Source: Sinorhizobium meliloti 4H41 (GTDB lineage Bacteria; Pseudomonadota; Alphaproteobacteria; Rhizobiales; Rhizobiaceae). Taken from it: a stretch of 64,000 bases of DNA. The translations under genes were made by a program, and so were the position numbers. Shown one piece after another: positions 9,610 through 19,912 of the stretch (the stretch's first letter is position 1; each line of letters begins with the position of its first letter). The DNA is taken from NCBI RefSeq assembly GCF_000375585.1, contig NZ_AQWP01000001.1, forward strand, positions 124,001-188,000, written 5' to 3'. The notes beneath the pieces were generated by a model. That model had not been told where the DNA came from and made no database searches. It worked only from the letters and a program-made list of their open reading frames with translations.

Positions 9610-12279
9610 ATGACGGACAACAAAGACGACAAGACACTCAGCGTAGCGGGCAAGAAGACGCTGACCCTGAAGCCCTCCGGGGTGACGCAGGGCACGGTGC
9701 GTCAGGATATGGGCCGCGGTCGCACCAAGGCGGTCGTGGTCGAGACCAAGAGAACGCGCGGTCCGCTGAAGCACAAGGACGAGCGCCCGATCACGCCGGT
9801 TGCCGCCACGCCTGCCGCCCGCCCGGCTGAGCAGCGTCCGATGCCGCCGCAGCCCTCGGGACGTCCGGCTCCTCAGCCGCAGCCGCACCAGCCGCGCCAG
9901 GAACAGAACCGCCCTCGCGGCGGTGTCGTCCTGAACGACCTCTCTGCCGGTGAGATGGAAGCCCGCCGCCGCGCCCTGGCGGAAGCCCAGATTCGCGACG
10001 CCGAGGAAGCCAAGCGCCGCGCCGAGGACGAAGTGCGCCGCCGGCGCGAGGAGGAAGAGCGCCTCGCCCGCGAGAAGGAAGAGGCCGCGCGCCGTGCCGC
10101 CGAAGAGGCTGCGCGCCCGCCGGTAGAGGCTGAAAAGGCCGAGGAGAAGGTCGAGGCTGCAAGTCCCGCCGTCGGCGAACGCCGTGTCGAGACGCGCCCG
10201 CAGCCGGGACGCCCGGCTCCGGCTGCCACGCCGGCGGGGCCGGACGGTGCAGCACTTCGCGGCCGCCGCGGGACCGAGAGCGAGGAAGACGAACGCCGCC
10301 GCAGCGGTGCCGGTGCTCCCCGCGGCAAGGTCGTGCGTCCGGAGCCGGCCAAGCCCGCTCCCCGTGCAAAGGGTGACGAGGGCCGCCGCCAGGGCAAGCT
10401 GACGCTTACGACGGCTGCCGTGGACGAGGATGGCAGCCAGCGCGGCCGTTCGCTTTCGGCGATGCGCCGCCGCCAGGAGAAGTTCAAGCGCAGCCAGATG
10501 CAGGAAACGCGCGAGAAGATCTCCCGCGAAGTCGTCCTGCCGGAAACCATCACGATTCAGGAATTGTCGCAGCGCATGTCCGAGCGCGCGGTCGACGTCA
10601 TCAAGTTCCTGATGAAGGAAGGCCAGATGATGAAGCCCGGCGACCTGATCGACGCCGATCTCGCGGAGCTCATCGCCGGCGAATTCGGCCACACGGTCAA
10701 GCGCGTTTCCGAATCGGACGTCGAGGAAGGCATCTTCAATATTTCCGACGTGGACGACGACATGCAGTCGCGGCCGCCGATCGTGACGATCATGGGTCAC
10801 GTCGACCACGGCAAGACGTCGCTGCTCGACGCCATCCGCCACGCCAACGTGGTTGCCGGCGAGGCAGGCGGCATCACGCAGCACATCGGTGCCTACCAAG
10901 TCGAGCAGAACGGCCAGAAGATCACCTTCATCGACACGCCCGGCCACGCGGCCTTCACGGCCATGCGCGCCCGCGGCGCCCAGGCGACGGACATCGCCGT
11001 CCTCGTCGTCGCGGCCGACGACAGCGTGATGCCGCAGACGATCGAGTCGATCAACCATGCCAAGGCGGCCGGCGTTCCGATCATCGTGGCGATCAACAAG
11101 ATCGACAAGCCGTCCGCGAATCCGCAGAAGGTCCGCACCGAGCTGCTGCAGCACGAAGTCTTCGTCGAATCCATGGGCGGTGAGGTTCTCGACGTCGAGG
11201 TTTCGGCCAAGAACCAGACCAACCTCGACAAGCTTCTCGAGGCGATCCTGCTGCAGTCCGAACTCCTCGACCTCAAGGCCAATCCGAACCGGACGGCCGA
11301 AGGCACGGTGGTGGAAGCCGAGCTCGACCGCGGCCGCGGTGCGGTTGCGACCGTCCTCGTACAGAAGGGTACGCTCACTCCGGGCCAGATCATCGTCGCG
11401 GGCGATCAGTGGGGCCGCGTGCGCGCACTCGTCAACGACAAGGGCGAGCATGTGAAGGCCGCCGGGCCGTCGACGCCGGTCGAGGTTCTCGGTCTCTCCG
11501 GAACGCCGGCGGCGGGCGATCGCTTCGCCGTCGTCGAGAGCGAGAGCCGGGCGCGCGAAATTTCGGAATATCGCCAGCGGCTCGCCCGCGAGAAGGCGGT
11601 TGCCCGCCAGTCCGGTTCGCGCGGTTCGCTCGAGCAGATGATGACCCAGCTCCAGACCTCCGGCGTCAAGGAGTTCCCGCTGGTCATCAAGGGCGACGTG
11701 CAGGGCTCGATCGAAGCGATCTCCGGCGCTCTGGACAAGCTTGGCACCGACGAGGTGCGCGCCCGCATCGTTCATTCGGGTGCCGGCGGCATCACCGAGT
11801 CGGACGTCTCGCTTGCGGAAGCTTCGAACGCAGCCATCATCGGCTTCAACGTCCGTGCCAACAAGCAGGCGCGGGATGCGTCCGAGCGTGCCGGCATCGA
11901 GATCCGCTACTACAACATCATCTACGACCTGGTGGATGACGTGAAGGCGGCGATGTCCGGTCTCTTGTCGCCGGAGCGGCGCGAGACCTTCCTCGGCAAT
12001 GCCGAGATCCTGGAGGTGTTCAACATCACCAAGGTCGGCAAGGTCGCGGGTTGCCGCGTCACCGAGGGCAAGGTCGAACGTGGCGTCGGCGTCCGTCTGG
12101 TACGCGACAACGTCGTCATCCACGAAGGCAAGCTCAAGACGCTCAAGCGCTTCAAGGACGAAGTCTCCGAGGTTCAGTCCGGCCAGGAATGCGGTATGGC
12201 CTTCGAGAACTACGAGGACATTCGTGCCGGCGACACGATCGAGTGCTTCCGCGTCGAACACGTCACGCGGACGCTCTGA
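9610..12279 (+). CDS. infB: Translation initiation factor IF-2
   Basis: GTPase that brings initiator tRNA to the 30S subunit (889 aa). The first ~300 residues are a long charged, Pro/Arg/Glu/Ala-rich linker including a helical Arg/Glu repeat, followed by an IF2_N domain. The G domain starts near residue 395 with G1 [10 protein letters not shown]2 [11 protein letters not shown]3 DTPGHAAF, G4 NKID and G5 SAK. Domains II, III and IV complete the protein, ending [16 protein letters not shown]. The start at 9610 follows a GGAACGGA ribosome site. An intrinsic terminator lies 20 bp after the stop. Confidence 0.98.
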   Translation: MTDNKDDKTLSVAGKKTLTLKPSGVTQGTVRQDMGRGRTKAVVVETKRTRGPLKHKDERPITPVAATPAARPAEQRPMPPQPSGRPAPQPQPHQPRQEQNRPRGGVVLNDLSAGEMEARRRALAEAQIRDAEEAKRRAEDEVRRRREEEERLAREKEEAARRAAEEAARPPVEAEKAEEKVEAASPAVGERRVETRPQPGRPAPAATPAGPDGAALRGRRGTESEEDERRRSGAGAPRGKVVRPEPAKPAPRAKGDEGRRQGKLTLTTAAVDEDGSQRGRSLSAMRRRQEKFKRSQMQETREKISREVVLPETITIQELSQRMSERAVDVIKFLMKEGQMMKPGDLIDADLAELIAGEFGHTVKRVSESDVEEGIFNISDVDDDMQSRPPIVTIMGHVDHGKTSLLDAIRHANVVAGEAGGITQHIGAYQVEQNGQKITFIDTPGHAAFTAMRARGAQATDIAVLVVAADDSVMPQTIESINHAKAAGVPIIVAINKIDKPSANPQKVRTELLQHEVFVESMGGEVLDVEVSAKNQTNLDKLLEAILLQSELLDLKANPNRTAEGTVVEAELDRGRGAVATVLVQKGTLTPGQIIVAGDQWGRVRALVNDKGEHVKAAGPSTPVEVLGLSGTPAAGDRFAVVESESRAREISEYRQRLAREKAVARQSGSRGSLEQMMTQLQTSGVKEFPLVIKGDVQGSIEAISGALDKLGTDEVRARIVHSGAGGITESDVSLAEASNAAIIGFNVRANKQARDASERAGIEIRYYNIIYDLVDDVKAAMSGLLSPERRETFLGNAEILEVFNITKVGKVAGCRVTEGKVERGVGVRLVRDNVVIHEGKLKTLKRFKDEVSEVQSGQECGMAFENYEDIRAGDTIECFRVEHVTRTL

Positions 12280-12299
12280 TCCGATCCGGCAGGGTATTG

Positions 12300-12336
12300 G
12301 CGAGCGCCGGATCGGCTCCGGCGCTCGCTTTTTTTT
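12300..12336 (+). terminator. Intrinsic terminator after infB
   Basis: GCGAGCGCCGGA pairs perfectly with TCCGGCGCTCGC around a five-base loop, followed by eight or more T. This is a strong Rho-independent terminator between infB and rbfA, so rbfA-truB must depend on read-through or on their own promoter in 12337-12438. Confidence 0.9.
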
Positions 12337-12438
12337 GAGTGAGAAGGCGCGCGACGCCGCCCGCCTCTCGCATGTTGGAACCGATCGCGTTTCGATAAGG
12401 GCTTGATACGCCCGATCGGCGCGGTCCAGGGTGAAACG

Positions 12439-12846
12439 ATGGCCAAATCCACATCCTCCGCTCCGTCCCAGCGCATGCTGCGCGTCGGCGAACAGGTGCG
12501 CGCAGCGATCACGCAGGTGCTGCAACGCGGTGAAGTACTCGATCCGCTGATCGAAAACACGGTGATTTCCATTTCCGAGGTGCGCATGTCGCCCGATCTG
12601 AAGATCGCCACGGCCTATGTGACCCCACTCGGGGTCGCCGATCACGCGGCGGTTATCGAAGCGCTGAACAGGCATGCGAAATTCATTCGCGGGCGGCTCG
12701 GCCCGCAATTGCGGCAGATGAAATACATGCCGGACGTCCGGTTCCGGGACGATACCAGCTTCGACAACTATCAGAAGATCGACTCGCTGCTGCGCTCGCC
12801 GGAGGTCAGTCGCGACCTCGATCGCGACGGCGACGACGAAGAGTAA
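12439..12846 (+). CDS. rbfA: Ribosome-binding factor A
   Basis: 30S maturation factor needed for late 16S rRNA processing (135 aa). It has the KH-like fold markers [17 protein letters not shown] and [19 protein letters not shown], and the end [17 protein letters not shown] followed by an acidic tail. The ATG at 12439 begins [14 protein letters not shown]; the earlier in-frame ATG at 12403 would add a poorly conserved dozen residues. truB starts 12 bp after the stop, so rbfA and truB form a unit. Confidence 0.96.
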   Translation: MAKSTSSAPSQRMLRVGEQVRAAITQVLQRGEVLDPLIENTVISISEVRMSPDLKIATAYVTPLGVADHAAVIEALNRHAKFIRGRLGPQLRQMKYMPDVRFRDDTSFDNYQKIDSLLRSPEVSRDLDRDGDDEE

Positions 12847-12858
12847 GCGACAGAACCG

Positions 12859-13794
12859 ATGTCCAGACCCCGCAAACCGAAGGGCCGCCCGATTTCGGGA
12901 TGGCTGATCCTCGACAAACCCCTCGATTTCGGTTCGACCGAGGCCGTATCCAAGATCAAGTGGCTGTTCAAGGCGCAGAAGGCGGGCCATGCCGGCACGC
13001 TCGATCCGCTCGCCTCCGGCATGCTGCCGATCGCGCTCGGCGACGCGACGAAAACCGTTCCCTACGTCATGGACGGCCGCAAGATCTACGAATTCACGGT
13101 GGCCTGGGGCGAGGAGCGCTCCACCGACGATCTCGAAGGCGAAGCCGTCCGCTCGTCCGCCGCGCGTCCGGAGGAAGAGGCGATCCGCGCCCTGCTGCCG
13201 AAATATACCGGCGTAATCGCGCAGGTGCCGCCGCAGTTCTCCGCGATCAAGATCGGCGGCGAGCGCGCCTATGATCTCGCCCGCGAGGGCGAAACCGTCG
13301 AGATCCCGGCGCGGGAGGTGGAGGTCTTCCGCCTGTCGCTCATCGGTTCGGCTCCGAACCTCGCTCACTTCGAGATCGAATGCGGCAAGGGCACCTATGT
13401 CCGTTCGCTTGCCCGCGACATGGGCCGCGATCTCGGCTGCTTCGGTCATATCGCGTCGCTGCGCCGCACCTTCGTCGCTCCTTTCGGCGAGGAAGACATG
13501 GTGCCGCTCGCCGACCTCGTGGCACTGGAAAAGATCGAGGACGAGGCGGAGCGTCTCGCCGCGCTCGACGCGTATCTGATCGACACGGGGGAGGCCCTGT
13601 CCGACCTGCCGCATATCGCGGTCAGCGACGACCAGGCGCACCGGCTCAAAATGGGCAATCCGATCATCCTGCGCGGACGTGACGCACCGCTGCCCGCGCC
13701 CGAGGCCTACGCCACCGTTCAGGGCAAGCTCGTGGCGATCGGTGAGATCGCCGAGGGCGAGTTCCGGCCGAAGCGCGTTTTCGCCTCCCAATAA
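12859..13794 (+). CDS. truB: tRNA pseudouridine(55) synthase
   Basis: Makes pseudouridine 55 in the T-loop of tRNAs. The protein has 311 aa. The catalytic Asp is Asp49 in [12 protein letters not shown], the TruB signature. [20 protein letters not shown], a [20 protein letters not shown] block and [15 protein letters not shown] are all family-conserved. The C-terminal part is a small PUA-like segment. It closes the translation cluster; the downstream 190 bp have no clear terminator and lead to a sensor kinase. Confidence 0.97.
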   Translation: MSRPRKPKGRPISGWLILDKPLDFGSTEAVSKIKWLFKAQKAGHAGTLDPLASGMLPIALGDATKTVPYVMDGRKIYEFTVAWGEERSTDDLEGEAVRSSAARPEEEAIRALLPKYTGVIAQVPPQFSAIKIGGERAYDLAREGETVEIPAREVEVFRLSLIGSAPNLAHFEIECGKGTYVRSLARDMGRDLGCFGHIASLRRTFVAPFGEEDMVPLADLVALEKIEDEAERLAALDAYLIDTGEALSDLPHIAVSDDQAHRLKMGNPIILRGRDAPLPAPEAYATVQGKLVAIGEIAEGEFRPKRVFASQ

Positions 13795-13987
13795 TTCTGC
13801 TGGTCGAAATTCGATCTTGCGCGTTTAAAGTCGAGCGGCGCGGCACGCGCGGCGTATACTCGTTGTGCGCCGAAGCCCATATTGTCATTGTGGGCCTGCC
13901 GGCCGCGCTCGAATCATGGACGGGCGGCCCGGAAGCACACGGCACCCGCTCCGGTAATGCGGCAGGGAATCGGCAAGAGGCGTACAT

Positions 13988-15706
13988 ATGGTGGAAGCGT
14001 CAGAGAAGAGCCGGGAAGATGCTTCATCCGGCAGCCTGCAGGCCGCCGCCGGCTTCGTCCGCGATTATCTTCGCAGGCCCTTCAGCTTCTACCTGATCTC
14101 GCTGCTGCTGATCGCCATCATACCGCCTTTCATCTTTTCCTTCGTGATCCTGCAGCGCAATCTCGACGCGCAGAGGGAGGAAGTCACGTCTCTGCTGCGC
14201 GCCTCCACCGGCTCGGTCACGCGCATCGTCGAGCGCGAGGTCGACGGCATGCTGACGACGCTCCGGGTGCTGGCGAAATCCGGCGCCGTGGACCTCGCCG
14301 ACATGCGAGGCTTATACGACCGTGCATCGGTCGCATTGGCCAACACCGATTCCCACCTGATCATCGTCGACGCCGACCATGATCTTCTCCTGAGCACCCG
14401 CGTTCCCTTCGGGACGCCGCTCGGGCAGGCGAAGGATCCGGAGGTCGATCTCGCCCTGCAGAGTACCGCACCGCTGGTTTCAGGGGCTTTCCCGGCCGAA
14501 ATCGGAGAGGGCTGGGTCTTCACCGTGTATCTGCCGGTCACGACGCCCGACGGAAAGAAGTATCTGCTGGGCCTTAGGCAGGATGCCCAGCGCATGACGA
14601 AAGCCGTCAACCGCGACACGCTCTCGCCCGGGTGGAATGCCGCGCTCGTCGACGGAAAAGGCAAGGTGATCGTCTCCTCGGACTCGTCGGTGAAATCCGG
14701 CGACCCGTTCTTTCTCGACGAATTGCCGTTGCTCAGCATCGGCGTCAGCAATACCACTGCGAGGGGTGTGGACTATCGCGTCGCGTCCGAGTTTTCGGTG
14801 GTGACCGGGTGGCGTATCGTCGCTTGGGCGCCGAGCGCCATCGTCGATCAGCCGATGCTATGGTCCTTCCTCTGGCTCTCCTTCGGCGGGATCATTTTCG
14901 CAAGCATCGCGGTCGCCGGTTCACTAACCATCGCGCGGCTGCTCACACAGGGCGTCCGGTTGCTGGCCATGGATGCACGGCGATTGGGAGCGGGCGAGCC
15001 CGTCGAAGCGCGCCGCTACATGATCACCGAGGTCGAGGCGGTATCGACCGCGCTCGCAAGCGCAGCGACGGCCAGGGCCAAGGCCGAAGGCGAGATTCGC
15101 CTGCTGATGCGGGAGGTCGCGCATCGCGCGAAGAACCAGCTCACCGTCATCCAGTCGATGCTGGCGCAGTCGGCAAATTCGGCGGAGGAGCCGTCGGATT
15201 TCGTCGAGGCGTTTCGCAAGCGCCTTGCGGGCCTCGCGCGCTCGACCGACCTCATGGTGGCCAACGCCGCCTCCGGAGTCGACTTCCGCGAGCTGGTGCG
15301 CAACCAGCTTCAGCCGTTCATGCCGGCCGAGTCCGACCGCGTCGTGCTCAGCGGACCTGCCCTGCGGCTGGACGCCCAGATGGCGCAGACCCTTGGCATG
15401 GCACTGCATGAACTGGCTACCAATGCCATAAAGCATGGAGCGCTCGCCAACCAGACCGGCATGATCCAGGTCGAGTGGTCGGTGGCCGAGGGTGCGATCG
15501 ACATTCGCTGGCGCGAGAGGGGTGCCGATATCGTCGCGCCTTCCGGAAAGAAGGCCCGCCGAGGCTTCGGCACGGTCGTGCTCGAGCGCATGCTCGGCCT
15601 TGCGCTTCGTGCGGAGCTCGAAAGGACGATGCATGCGGATGGCATCGAATGGCGGATACGCATCCCGCGCGGCGAGGACCTTTCCTCGCAGGAGCCAGGC
15701 GGTTGA
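13988..15706 (+). CDS. Membrane sensor histidine kinase, Cache + HWE/HisKA_2 type
   Basis: Inner-membrane kinase of 572 aa. TM1 spans about residues 33-56 and TM2 about 290-315. The 230 residues between form a periplasmic Cache-like sensor. A juxtamembrane HAMP-like helix leads to the H-box EVAHRAKNQLTVIQSM (phosphoacceptor His379). The N-box is HELATNAIKHGAL (474-486), and WRE at 508-510 gives the Trp-x-Glu signature of HWE kinases. There is no response regulator next to it, so it is an orphan sensor; HWE kinases often act in general-stress or light and nutrient sensing. The ligand is unknown. It stands alone between truB and rpsO. Confidence 0.88.
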   Translation: MVEASEKSREDASSGSLQAAAGFVRDYLRRPFSFYLISLLLIAIIPPFIFSFVILQRNLDAQREEVTSLLRASTGSVTRIVEREVDGMLTTLRVLAKSGAVDLADMRGLYDRASVALANTDSHLIIVDADHDLLLSTRVPFGTPLGQAKDPEVDLALQSTAPLVSGAFPAEIGEGWVFTVYLPVTTPDGKKYLLGLRQDAQRMTKAVNRDTLSPGWNAALVDGKGKVIVSSDSSVKSGDPFFLDELPLLSIGVSNTTARGVDYRVASEFSVVTGWRIVAWAPSAIVDQPMLWSFLWLSFGGIIFASIAVAGSLTIARLLTQGVRLLAMDARRLGAGEPVEARRYMITEVEAVSTALASAATARAKAEGEIRLLMREVAHRAKNQLTVIQSMLAQSANSAEEPSDFVEAFRKRLAGLARSTDLMVANAASGVDFRELVRNQLQPFMPAESDRVVLSGPALRLDAQMAQTLGMALHELATNAIKHGALANQTGMIQVEWSVAEGAIDIRWRERGADIVAPSGKKARRGFGTVVLERMLGLALRAELERTMHADGIEWRIRIPRGEDLSSQEPGG

Positions 15707-15943
15707 GGGGCGGATCGTCCTGAGCAAACCACCACGAATGGATGCCGGAGCATCCGTGCGCAACCGGAATTGACGGTGCGCGGGAGGCGGTGCCGCGCAG
15801 CGGTTTCATGACCCTTTCCTTTTGGAACGGATTCGGTTATAGGCACGCCAGCGAAAGGCGCCGCCTCTTCGTGCGAACGGCCGTAGCTGGACGACATCCC
15901 GGCTGCCGGCGACCCTCAAATCCTCGAACGAAAGGATCAAACG

Positions 15944-16213
15944 ATGTCGGTTACTGCAGAGCGCAAAGCTCAGATCATCAAGGAATTCGCAACCGTAGAA
16001 GGCGACACCGGTTCTCCGGAAGTTCAGGTTGCCATCCTGACGGAACGGATCAACAACCTGACCGAACACTTCAAGGACCACAAGAAGGACAATCACTCCC
16101 GACGTGGCCTCCTCGCGCTGGTTTCCAGCCGGCGCTCGCTCCTCGACTATCTGAAGAAGAAGGACGAGGCGCGCTACACCAAGCTGATCGGTGCCCTGGG
16201 CATCCGTCGCTAA
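15944..16213 (+). CDS. rpsO: 30S ribosomal protein S15
   Basis: Primary 16S rRNA-binding protein of the 30S platform (89 aa, the standard size). [20 protein letters not shown] and [19 protein letters not shown] are the diagnostic conserved blocks, and the end is [10 protein letters not shown]. The ribosome site AAAGGA lies just before the ATG. rpsO followed by pnp is a conserved pair; here a strong terminator and a repeat-bearing gap of about 365 bp separate them. In E. coli S15 represses its own mRNA; no equivalent structure was identified here by eye. Confidence 0.98.
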   Translation: MSVTAERKAQIIKEFATVEGDTGSPEVQVAILTERINNLTEHFKDHKKDNHSRRGLLALVSSRRSLLDYLKKKDEARYTKLIGALGIRR

Positions 16214-16222
16214 ACGACTGGT

Positions 16223-16257
16223 CCGGCGGGTTGCCTCGGCAACCCGCCGGCTTTTTT
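16223..16257 (+). terminator. Intrinsic terminator after rpsO
   Basis: CCGGCGGGTTGC pairs with GCAACCCGCCGG around a four-base loop, followed by CTTTTTTCT. It is a strong, perfect hairpin immediately after the rpsO stop. Confidence 0.92.
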
Positions 16258-16578
16258 CTACAGCCCGTGCGCTCTTCAAAAGGCCTAGGGTATTGTACAG
16301 GGCGCCACAGCGCCGCGCGTCCTATCGGACGCGCAACGTCCAGCGGACCGGATGGGCCGGGATCGCGGATCAACCAATGGCCCGTCATGGGGCAGGATTG
16401 CAGGATGCTTCGGCGCCTGCTTGCCGAAGCGGCTGCTATACGCAGCGCGGCAAAGCGGTATGCGGCCGGTTTTCTTTGAAGCCTCCCGTTGTCTTGCCCG
16501 TGATGCGCCACCATGCGGCTTTGAGATCGCCCGCGCTTTTTGAGCCGCGGAAGGTCTGTCGCACACGAAGGACAGAAC
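16258..16578. other. rpsO-pnp intergenic region with a family A palindrome
   Basis: About 320 bp without a gene. At 16315-16334 lies a perfect palindrome, GCGCGTCC-TATC-GGACGCGC, flanked on the left by CACAGCGCC. It is a copy of the family A repeat also seen near 29955, 33084, 35682, 37340 and 59165. The remainder (16350-16578) should hold the pnp promoter and leader, but I see no convincing -35/-10 pair or RNA structure there. Confidence 0.6.
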
Positions 16579-18732
16579 ATGTTCGAGACACACAAGGTAG
16601 AAATCGAATGGGCGGGGCGTCCGCTCAAGCTCGAAACCGGAAAAATCGCGCGGCAGGCCGATGGTGCCGTTCTCGCGACCTACGGCGAAACCGTCGTGCT
16701 CGCCACGGTGGTTTCGGCGAAGGCACCGAAGCCAGGCCAGGATTTCTTCCCGCTCACCGTCAACTATCAGGAAAAGACCTACGCTGCCGGCAAGATTCCC
16801 GGCGGGTATTTCAAGCGTGAGGGCCGCCCCAGCGAAAACGAGACGCTGGTGTCGCGTCTGATCGACCGGCCGATCCGCCCGCTCTTCCCGGAGGGCTACA
16901 AGAACGATACCCAGGTCATCGTCACGGTCATGCAGCATGACCTCGAGAACAACCCGGACGTCGTCGCGATGGTCGCGGCCTCCGCTGCATTGACGCTCTC
17001 CGGCGTTCCCTTCATGGGTCCGGTCGGCGGTGCCCGCGTCGGCTACATCAACGGCGAATACGTTCTCAACCCGCATCTCGACGAAATGGACGAATCCACG
17101 CTCGACCTCGTCGTCGCCGGCACGCAGGAAGCCGTGCTGATGGTGGAGTCGGAAGCGAAAGAGCTGCCGGAAGATGTGATGCTCGGCGCCGTCGTTTTCG
17201 GCCAGAAGGGCTTCCAGCCGGTGATCGACGCTGTCATCAGGCTCGCGGAAGTTGCCGCCAAGGAGCCGCGCGAATTCAATCCGGAAGATCACTCCGCTCT
17301 CGAAAACGCGATGCTTTCGATCGCCGAAGACGAGCTGCGCAACGCCTATAAGATCACCGAGAAGGCCGCGCGCTATGCCGCCGTGGACGCGGTAAAGGCA
17401 AAGGTCAAAGAACATTTCCTGCCGGAAGGCGTCGAGAACCCGGCCCATACCGCCGAAGAGATCGCCGCTGTCTTCAAGCACCTGCAGGCCAAGATCGTTC
17501 GCCGGAACATCCTCGACACGAAGAGCCGCATCGACGGCCGCGACCTCGTCACGGTTCGCCCGATCGTCGCCGAAGTCGGCATTCTGCCGCGCACGCACGG
17601 TTCGGCGCTCTTTACCCGCGGTGAAACGCAGGCGATCGTCGTTGCCACGCTCGGCACCGGCGAAGACGAGCAGTATGTCGATTCCTTGACCGGCATGTAC
17701 AAGGAAAACTTCATGCTGCATTACAACTTCCCGCCCTATTCGGTCGGTGAAACGGGCCGCATGGGTTCTCCGGGCCGCCGCGAGATCGGCCACGGCAAGC
17801 TCGCCTGGCGCGCCATCCATCCGATGCTGCCGACCACGGAACAGTTCCCATACACGCTGCGCGTCGTTTCCGAGATTACCGAGTCCAACGGTTCCTCCTC
17901 CATGGCAACCGTCTGCGGCACGTCGCTTGCACTGATGGATGCGGGCGTTCCGCTCGCCAAGCCGGTTGCCGGCATTGCCATGGGCCTCATCAAGGAAGAC
18001 GACCGTTTCGCCGTCCTCTCCGACATTCTCGGCGATGAAGACCACCTTGGCGATATGGACTTCAAGGTCGCCGGCACGGATACCGGCATCACCTCGCTGC
18101 AGATGGACATCAAGATCGAAGGCATCACCGAGGAGATCATGGGTGTTGCTCTCAACCAGGCCAAGGGAGGCCGCCTGCACATTCTCGCCGAAATGGCCAA
18201 GGCCATCTCCGAGAGCCGCGGCCAGCTCGGCGAGTTCGCGCCGCGCATCGAAGTCATGAACATTCCGGTCGACAAGATCCGTGAAGTCATCGGCTCGGGC
18301 GGCAAGGTCATCCGCGAGATCGTCGAAAAGACCGGCGCCAAGATCAATATCGACGACGACGGCACCGTCAAGATCGCCTCGGCTTCCGCCAAGGAGATCG
18401 AGGCCGCCCGCAAGTGGATCCACTCGATCGTCGCCGAGCCGGAAGTCGGTCAGGTCTATGAAGGCACCGTCGTCAAGACGGCCGATTTCGGCGCCTTCGT
18501 CAACTTCTTCGGCGCCCGCGACGGTCTCGTTCACATCTCGCAGCTCGCTTCCGAGCGTGTTGCCAAGACCACCGACGTCGTCAAGGAAGGCGATAAGGTC
18601 TGGGTCAAGCTGATGGGCTTCGACGAGCGCGGCAAGGTTCGCCTCTCCATGAAGGTCGTCGATCAGGCGACCGGCAAGGAGATCGTTGCCGAGAAGGGCG
18701 AAAAGAAGGACGGCGGCGAAGCCGCCGAGTAA
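16579..18732 (+). CDS. pnp: Polyribonucleotide nucleotidyltransferase (PNPase)
   Basis: 3'-5' phosphorolytic exoribonuclease and degradosome component (717 aa, normal length). It has two RNase PH domains around a helical linker, with the active-site region of the second in [21 protein letters not shown] domain follows ([17 protein letters not shown]), then an S1 domain ([31 protein letters not shown]). The ATG at 16579 ([16 protein letters not shown]) is chosen over the upstream in-frame 16540 because the family begins here and a GGACAGAAC ribosome site precedes it. A terminator follows 24 bp after the stop. Confidence 0.97.
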   Translation: MFETHKVEIEWAGRPLKLETGKIARQADGAVLATYGETVVLATVVSAKAPKPGQDFFPLTVNYQEKTYAAGKIPGGYFKREGRPSENETLVSRLIDRPIRPLFPEGYKNDTQVIVTVMQHDLENNPDVVAMVAASAALTLSGVPFMGPVGGARVGYINGEYVLNPHLDEMDESTLDLVVAGTQEAVLMVESEAKELPEDVMLGAVVFGQKGFQPVIDAVIRLAEVAAKEPREFNPEDHSALENAMLSIAEDELRNAYKITEKAARYAAVDAVKAKVKEHFLPEGVENPAHTAEEIAAVFKHLQAKIVRRNILDTKSRIDGRDLVTVRPIVAEVGILPRTHGSALFTRGETQAIVVATLGTGEDEQYVDSLTGMYKENFMLHYNFPPYSVGETGRMGSPGRREIGHGKLAWRAIHPMLPTTEQFPYTLRVVSEITESNGSSSMATVCGTSLALMDAGVPLAKPVAGIAMGLIKEDDRFAVLSDILGDEDHLGDMDFKVAGTDTGITSLQMDIKIEGITEEIMGVALNQAKGGRLHILAEMAKAISESRGQLGEFAPRIEVMNIPVDKIREVIGSGGKVIREIVEKTGAKINIDDDGTVKIASASAKEIEAARKWIHSIVAEPEVGQVYEGTVVKTADFGAFVNFFGARDGLVHISQLASERVAKTTDVVKEGDKVWVKLMGFDERGKVRLSMKVVDQATGKEIVAEKGEKKDGGEAAE

Positions 18733-18756
18733 GCCGCCCTCGGCTGAAACCATTCA

Positions 18757-18786
18757 GGGCGCGGAGCGGATCGCTTCGCGCCCTTT
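18757..18786 (+). terminator. Intrinsic terminator after pnp
   Basis: GGGCGCGGAGC pairs with GCTTCGCGCCC (one G-T pair) around a short loop, followed by TTTCTC. It lies between pnp and the methyltransferase gene. Confidence 0.75.
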
Positions 18787-18812
18787 CTCGTGACGAAAAC
18801 GGAATCGAACCC

Positions 18813-19829
18813 ATGAGCCGCGACGCGCTGAAAACACTGTTCCATCCTTTCGCAACGGGGATCATCGATCCGCCGGGAGAGGGCGAGCGGGTGCTCTTCC
18901 TCGGCGCCGAGGCGGGCTACCGCTTGCCGGAGGGCTTTGCTGCGGACGTCTCGGCCGTACAGCCGCTGAAGCCCCTCTACCGCGCGCTGACGGCAGCTCG
19001 CGCCGATGTGGCGCCGGTCGCCGCGGGCGACGGCTACGACGCCGCGCTCGTTCTGTGCGGCAGGCACAAGGGCGAGAACGAAGACCGCATTGCGCAGGCG
19101 TTGAAACGCACCCGCGCCGGCGCGCTGATCGTGGTCGCCGGCGGCAAGGAGGACGGCATTCAGTCGCTGCGCAAGCGGATCGACAAGTTCGGCTGGGATG
19201 GCGACTCGATGCCCAAATATCACGGTGTGGCCTTCTGGTTCACGCGCCCGGAGGATGTTGCCGAGGCCATCTCGGCGCTCGCCAAGGTCCCGGTGCGCGT
19301 CGACGGCCTGTTCGTGGCATCGCCCGGCATGTTCTCGCATGACCGCGTCGATGCCGGCTCGGAGCTGCTCGCGTCGCGGCTGCCGCGCGATTTCACCGGT
19401 CACGCGGCGGATTTCGGCGCCGGCTGGGGTTATCTCTCGGTCAAGCTTGCCGCGGCTTCGCCGAGCCTCAAGGGCATAGATCTGTTCGAAGCGGATTTCG
19501 AAGCACTGGAGGCGGCACGGGCAAACATGGCGGCGAATGCGCCTTCGACGGCGGCTCGTTTCTTTTGGCACGACCTGACGGCGGAAGAGACGCGCGACAA
19601 ATACGACCTTATCGTCATGAACCCGCCCTTCCACGAGGGCCATGCTGCCGAGCCTGCGCTCGGCGCGGCAATGATCAAGGCGGCCGCCAAGGCGCTGAAG
19701 CATGGTGGCCGGCTGATGCTCGTCGCCAATCGCGGACTTCCCTATGAGCCGGTCCTGGCGGAGAATTTCAAGGAAATCGGCGAGACCTGCCGCAATGCGC
19801 GCTTCAAGGTGCTCTGGGCGAAACGCTGA
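18813..19829 (+). CDS. RsmC/RlmG-like class I SAM-dependent methyltransferase
   Basis: Two-domain methyltransferase of 338 aa, organised like the 16S rRNA guanine methyltransferases RsmC and RsmD/RlmG. The N-terminal half is a degenerate methyltransferase-like domain. The C-terminal half carries the SAM-binding motif (ADFGAGWGYLSV) and the base-flipping motif NPPFHEG near residue 269, typical of N2-guanine or N6-adenine methylation of nucleic acid. rRNA is the likely substrate by family; the exact position cannot be read. It starts 27 bp after the pnp terminator. Confidence 0.87.
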   Translation: MSRDALKTLFHPFATGIIDPPGEGERVLFLGAEAGYRLPEGFAADVSAVQPLKPLYRALTAARADVAPVAAGDGYDAALVLCGRHKGENEDRIAQALKRTRAGALIVVAGGKEDGIQSLRKRIDKFGWDGDSMPKYHGVAFWFTRPEDVAEAISALAKVPVRVDGLFVASPGMFSHDRVDAGSELLASRLPRDFTGHAADFGAGWGYLSVKLAAASPSLKGIDLFEADFEALEAARANMAANAPSTAARFFWHDLTAEETRDKYDLIVMNPPFHEGHAAEPALGAAMIKAAAKALKHGGRLMLVANRGLPYEPVLAENFKEIGETCRNARFKVLWAKR

Positions 19830-19842
19830 CCCAGTGAACAGC

Positions 19843-19905
19843 CCCTCATCCGGCCTGACGGCCACCTTCTCCCCGCAAGCGGGGAGAAGGTTAGGTAAGG
19901 GGCAA
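19843..19905. repeat. Palindromic repeat between convergent genes (family D)
   Basis: CCTTCTCCCCGC-AA-GCGGGGAGAAGG forms a perfect long hairpin at about 19871-19896, with outer arms CCCCTCATCCGG and TAAGGGG. The type is common between convergent genes in rhizobia. It sits between the methyltransferase and fabI genes and may serve as a bidirectional 3' structure, although it has no T-run. Confidence 0.65.
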
Positions 19906-19912
19906 TCCCTGC

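Noticed and set aside
9511-13791. Minus-strand open frame of over 1400 codons opposite infB-rbfA-truB
   Set aside because: It is antisense to five solid genes, rich in Arg/Asp/Gly/His, and has no family motifs. High-GC third-position bias on the plus strand suppresses stops in this frame.
16285-18753. Minus-strand frame of about 820 codons opposite pnp
   Set aside because: It runs through a terminator and a repeat and mirrors pnp; no recognisable domain.
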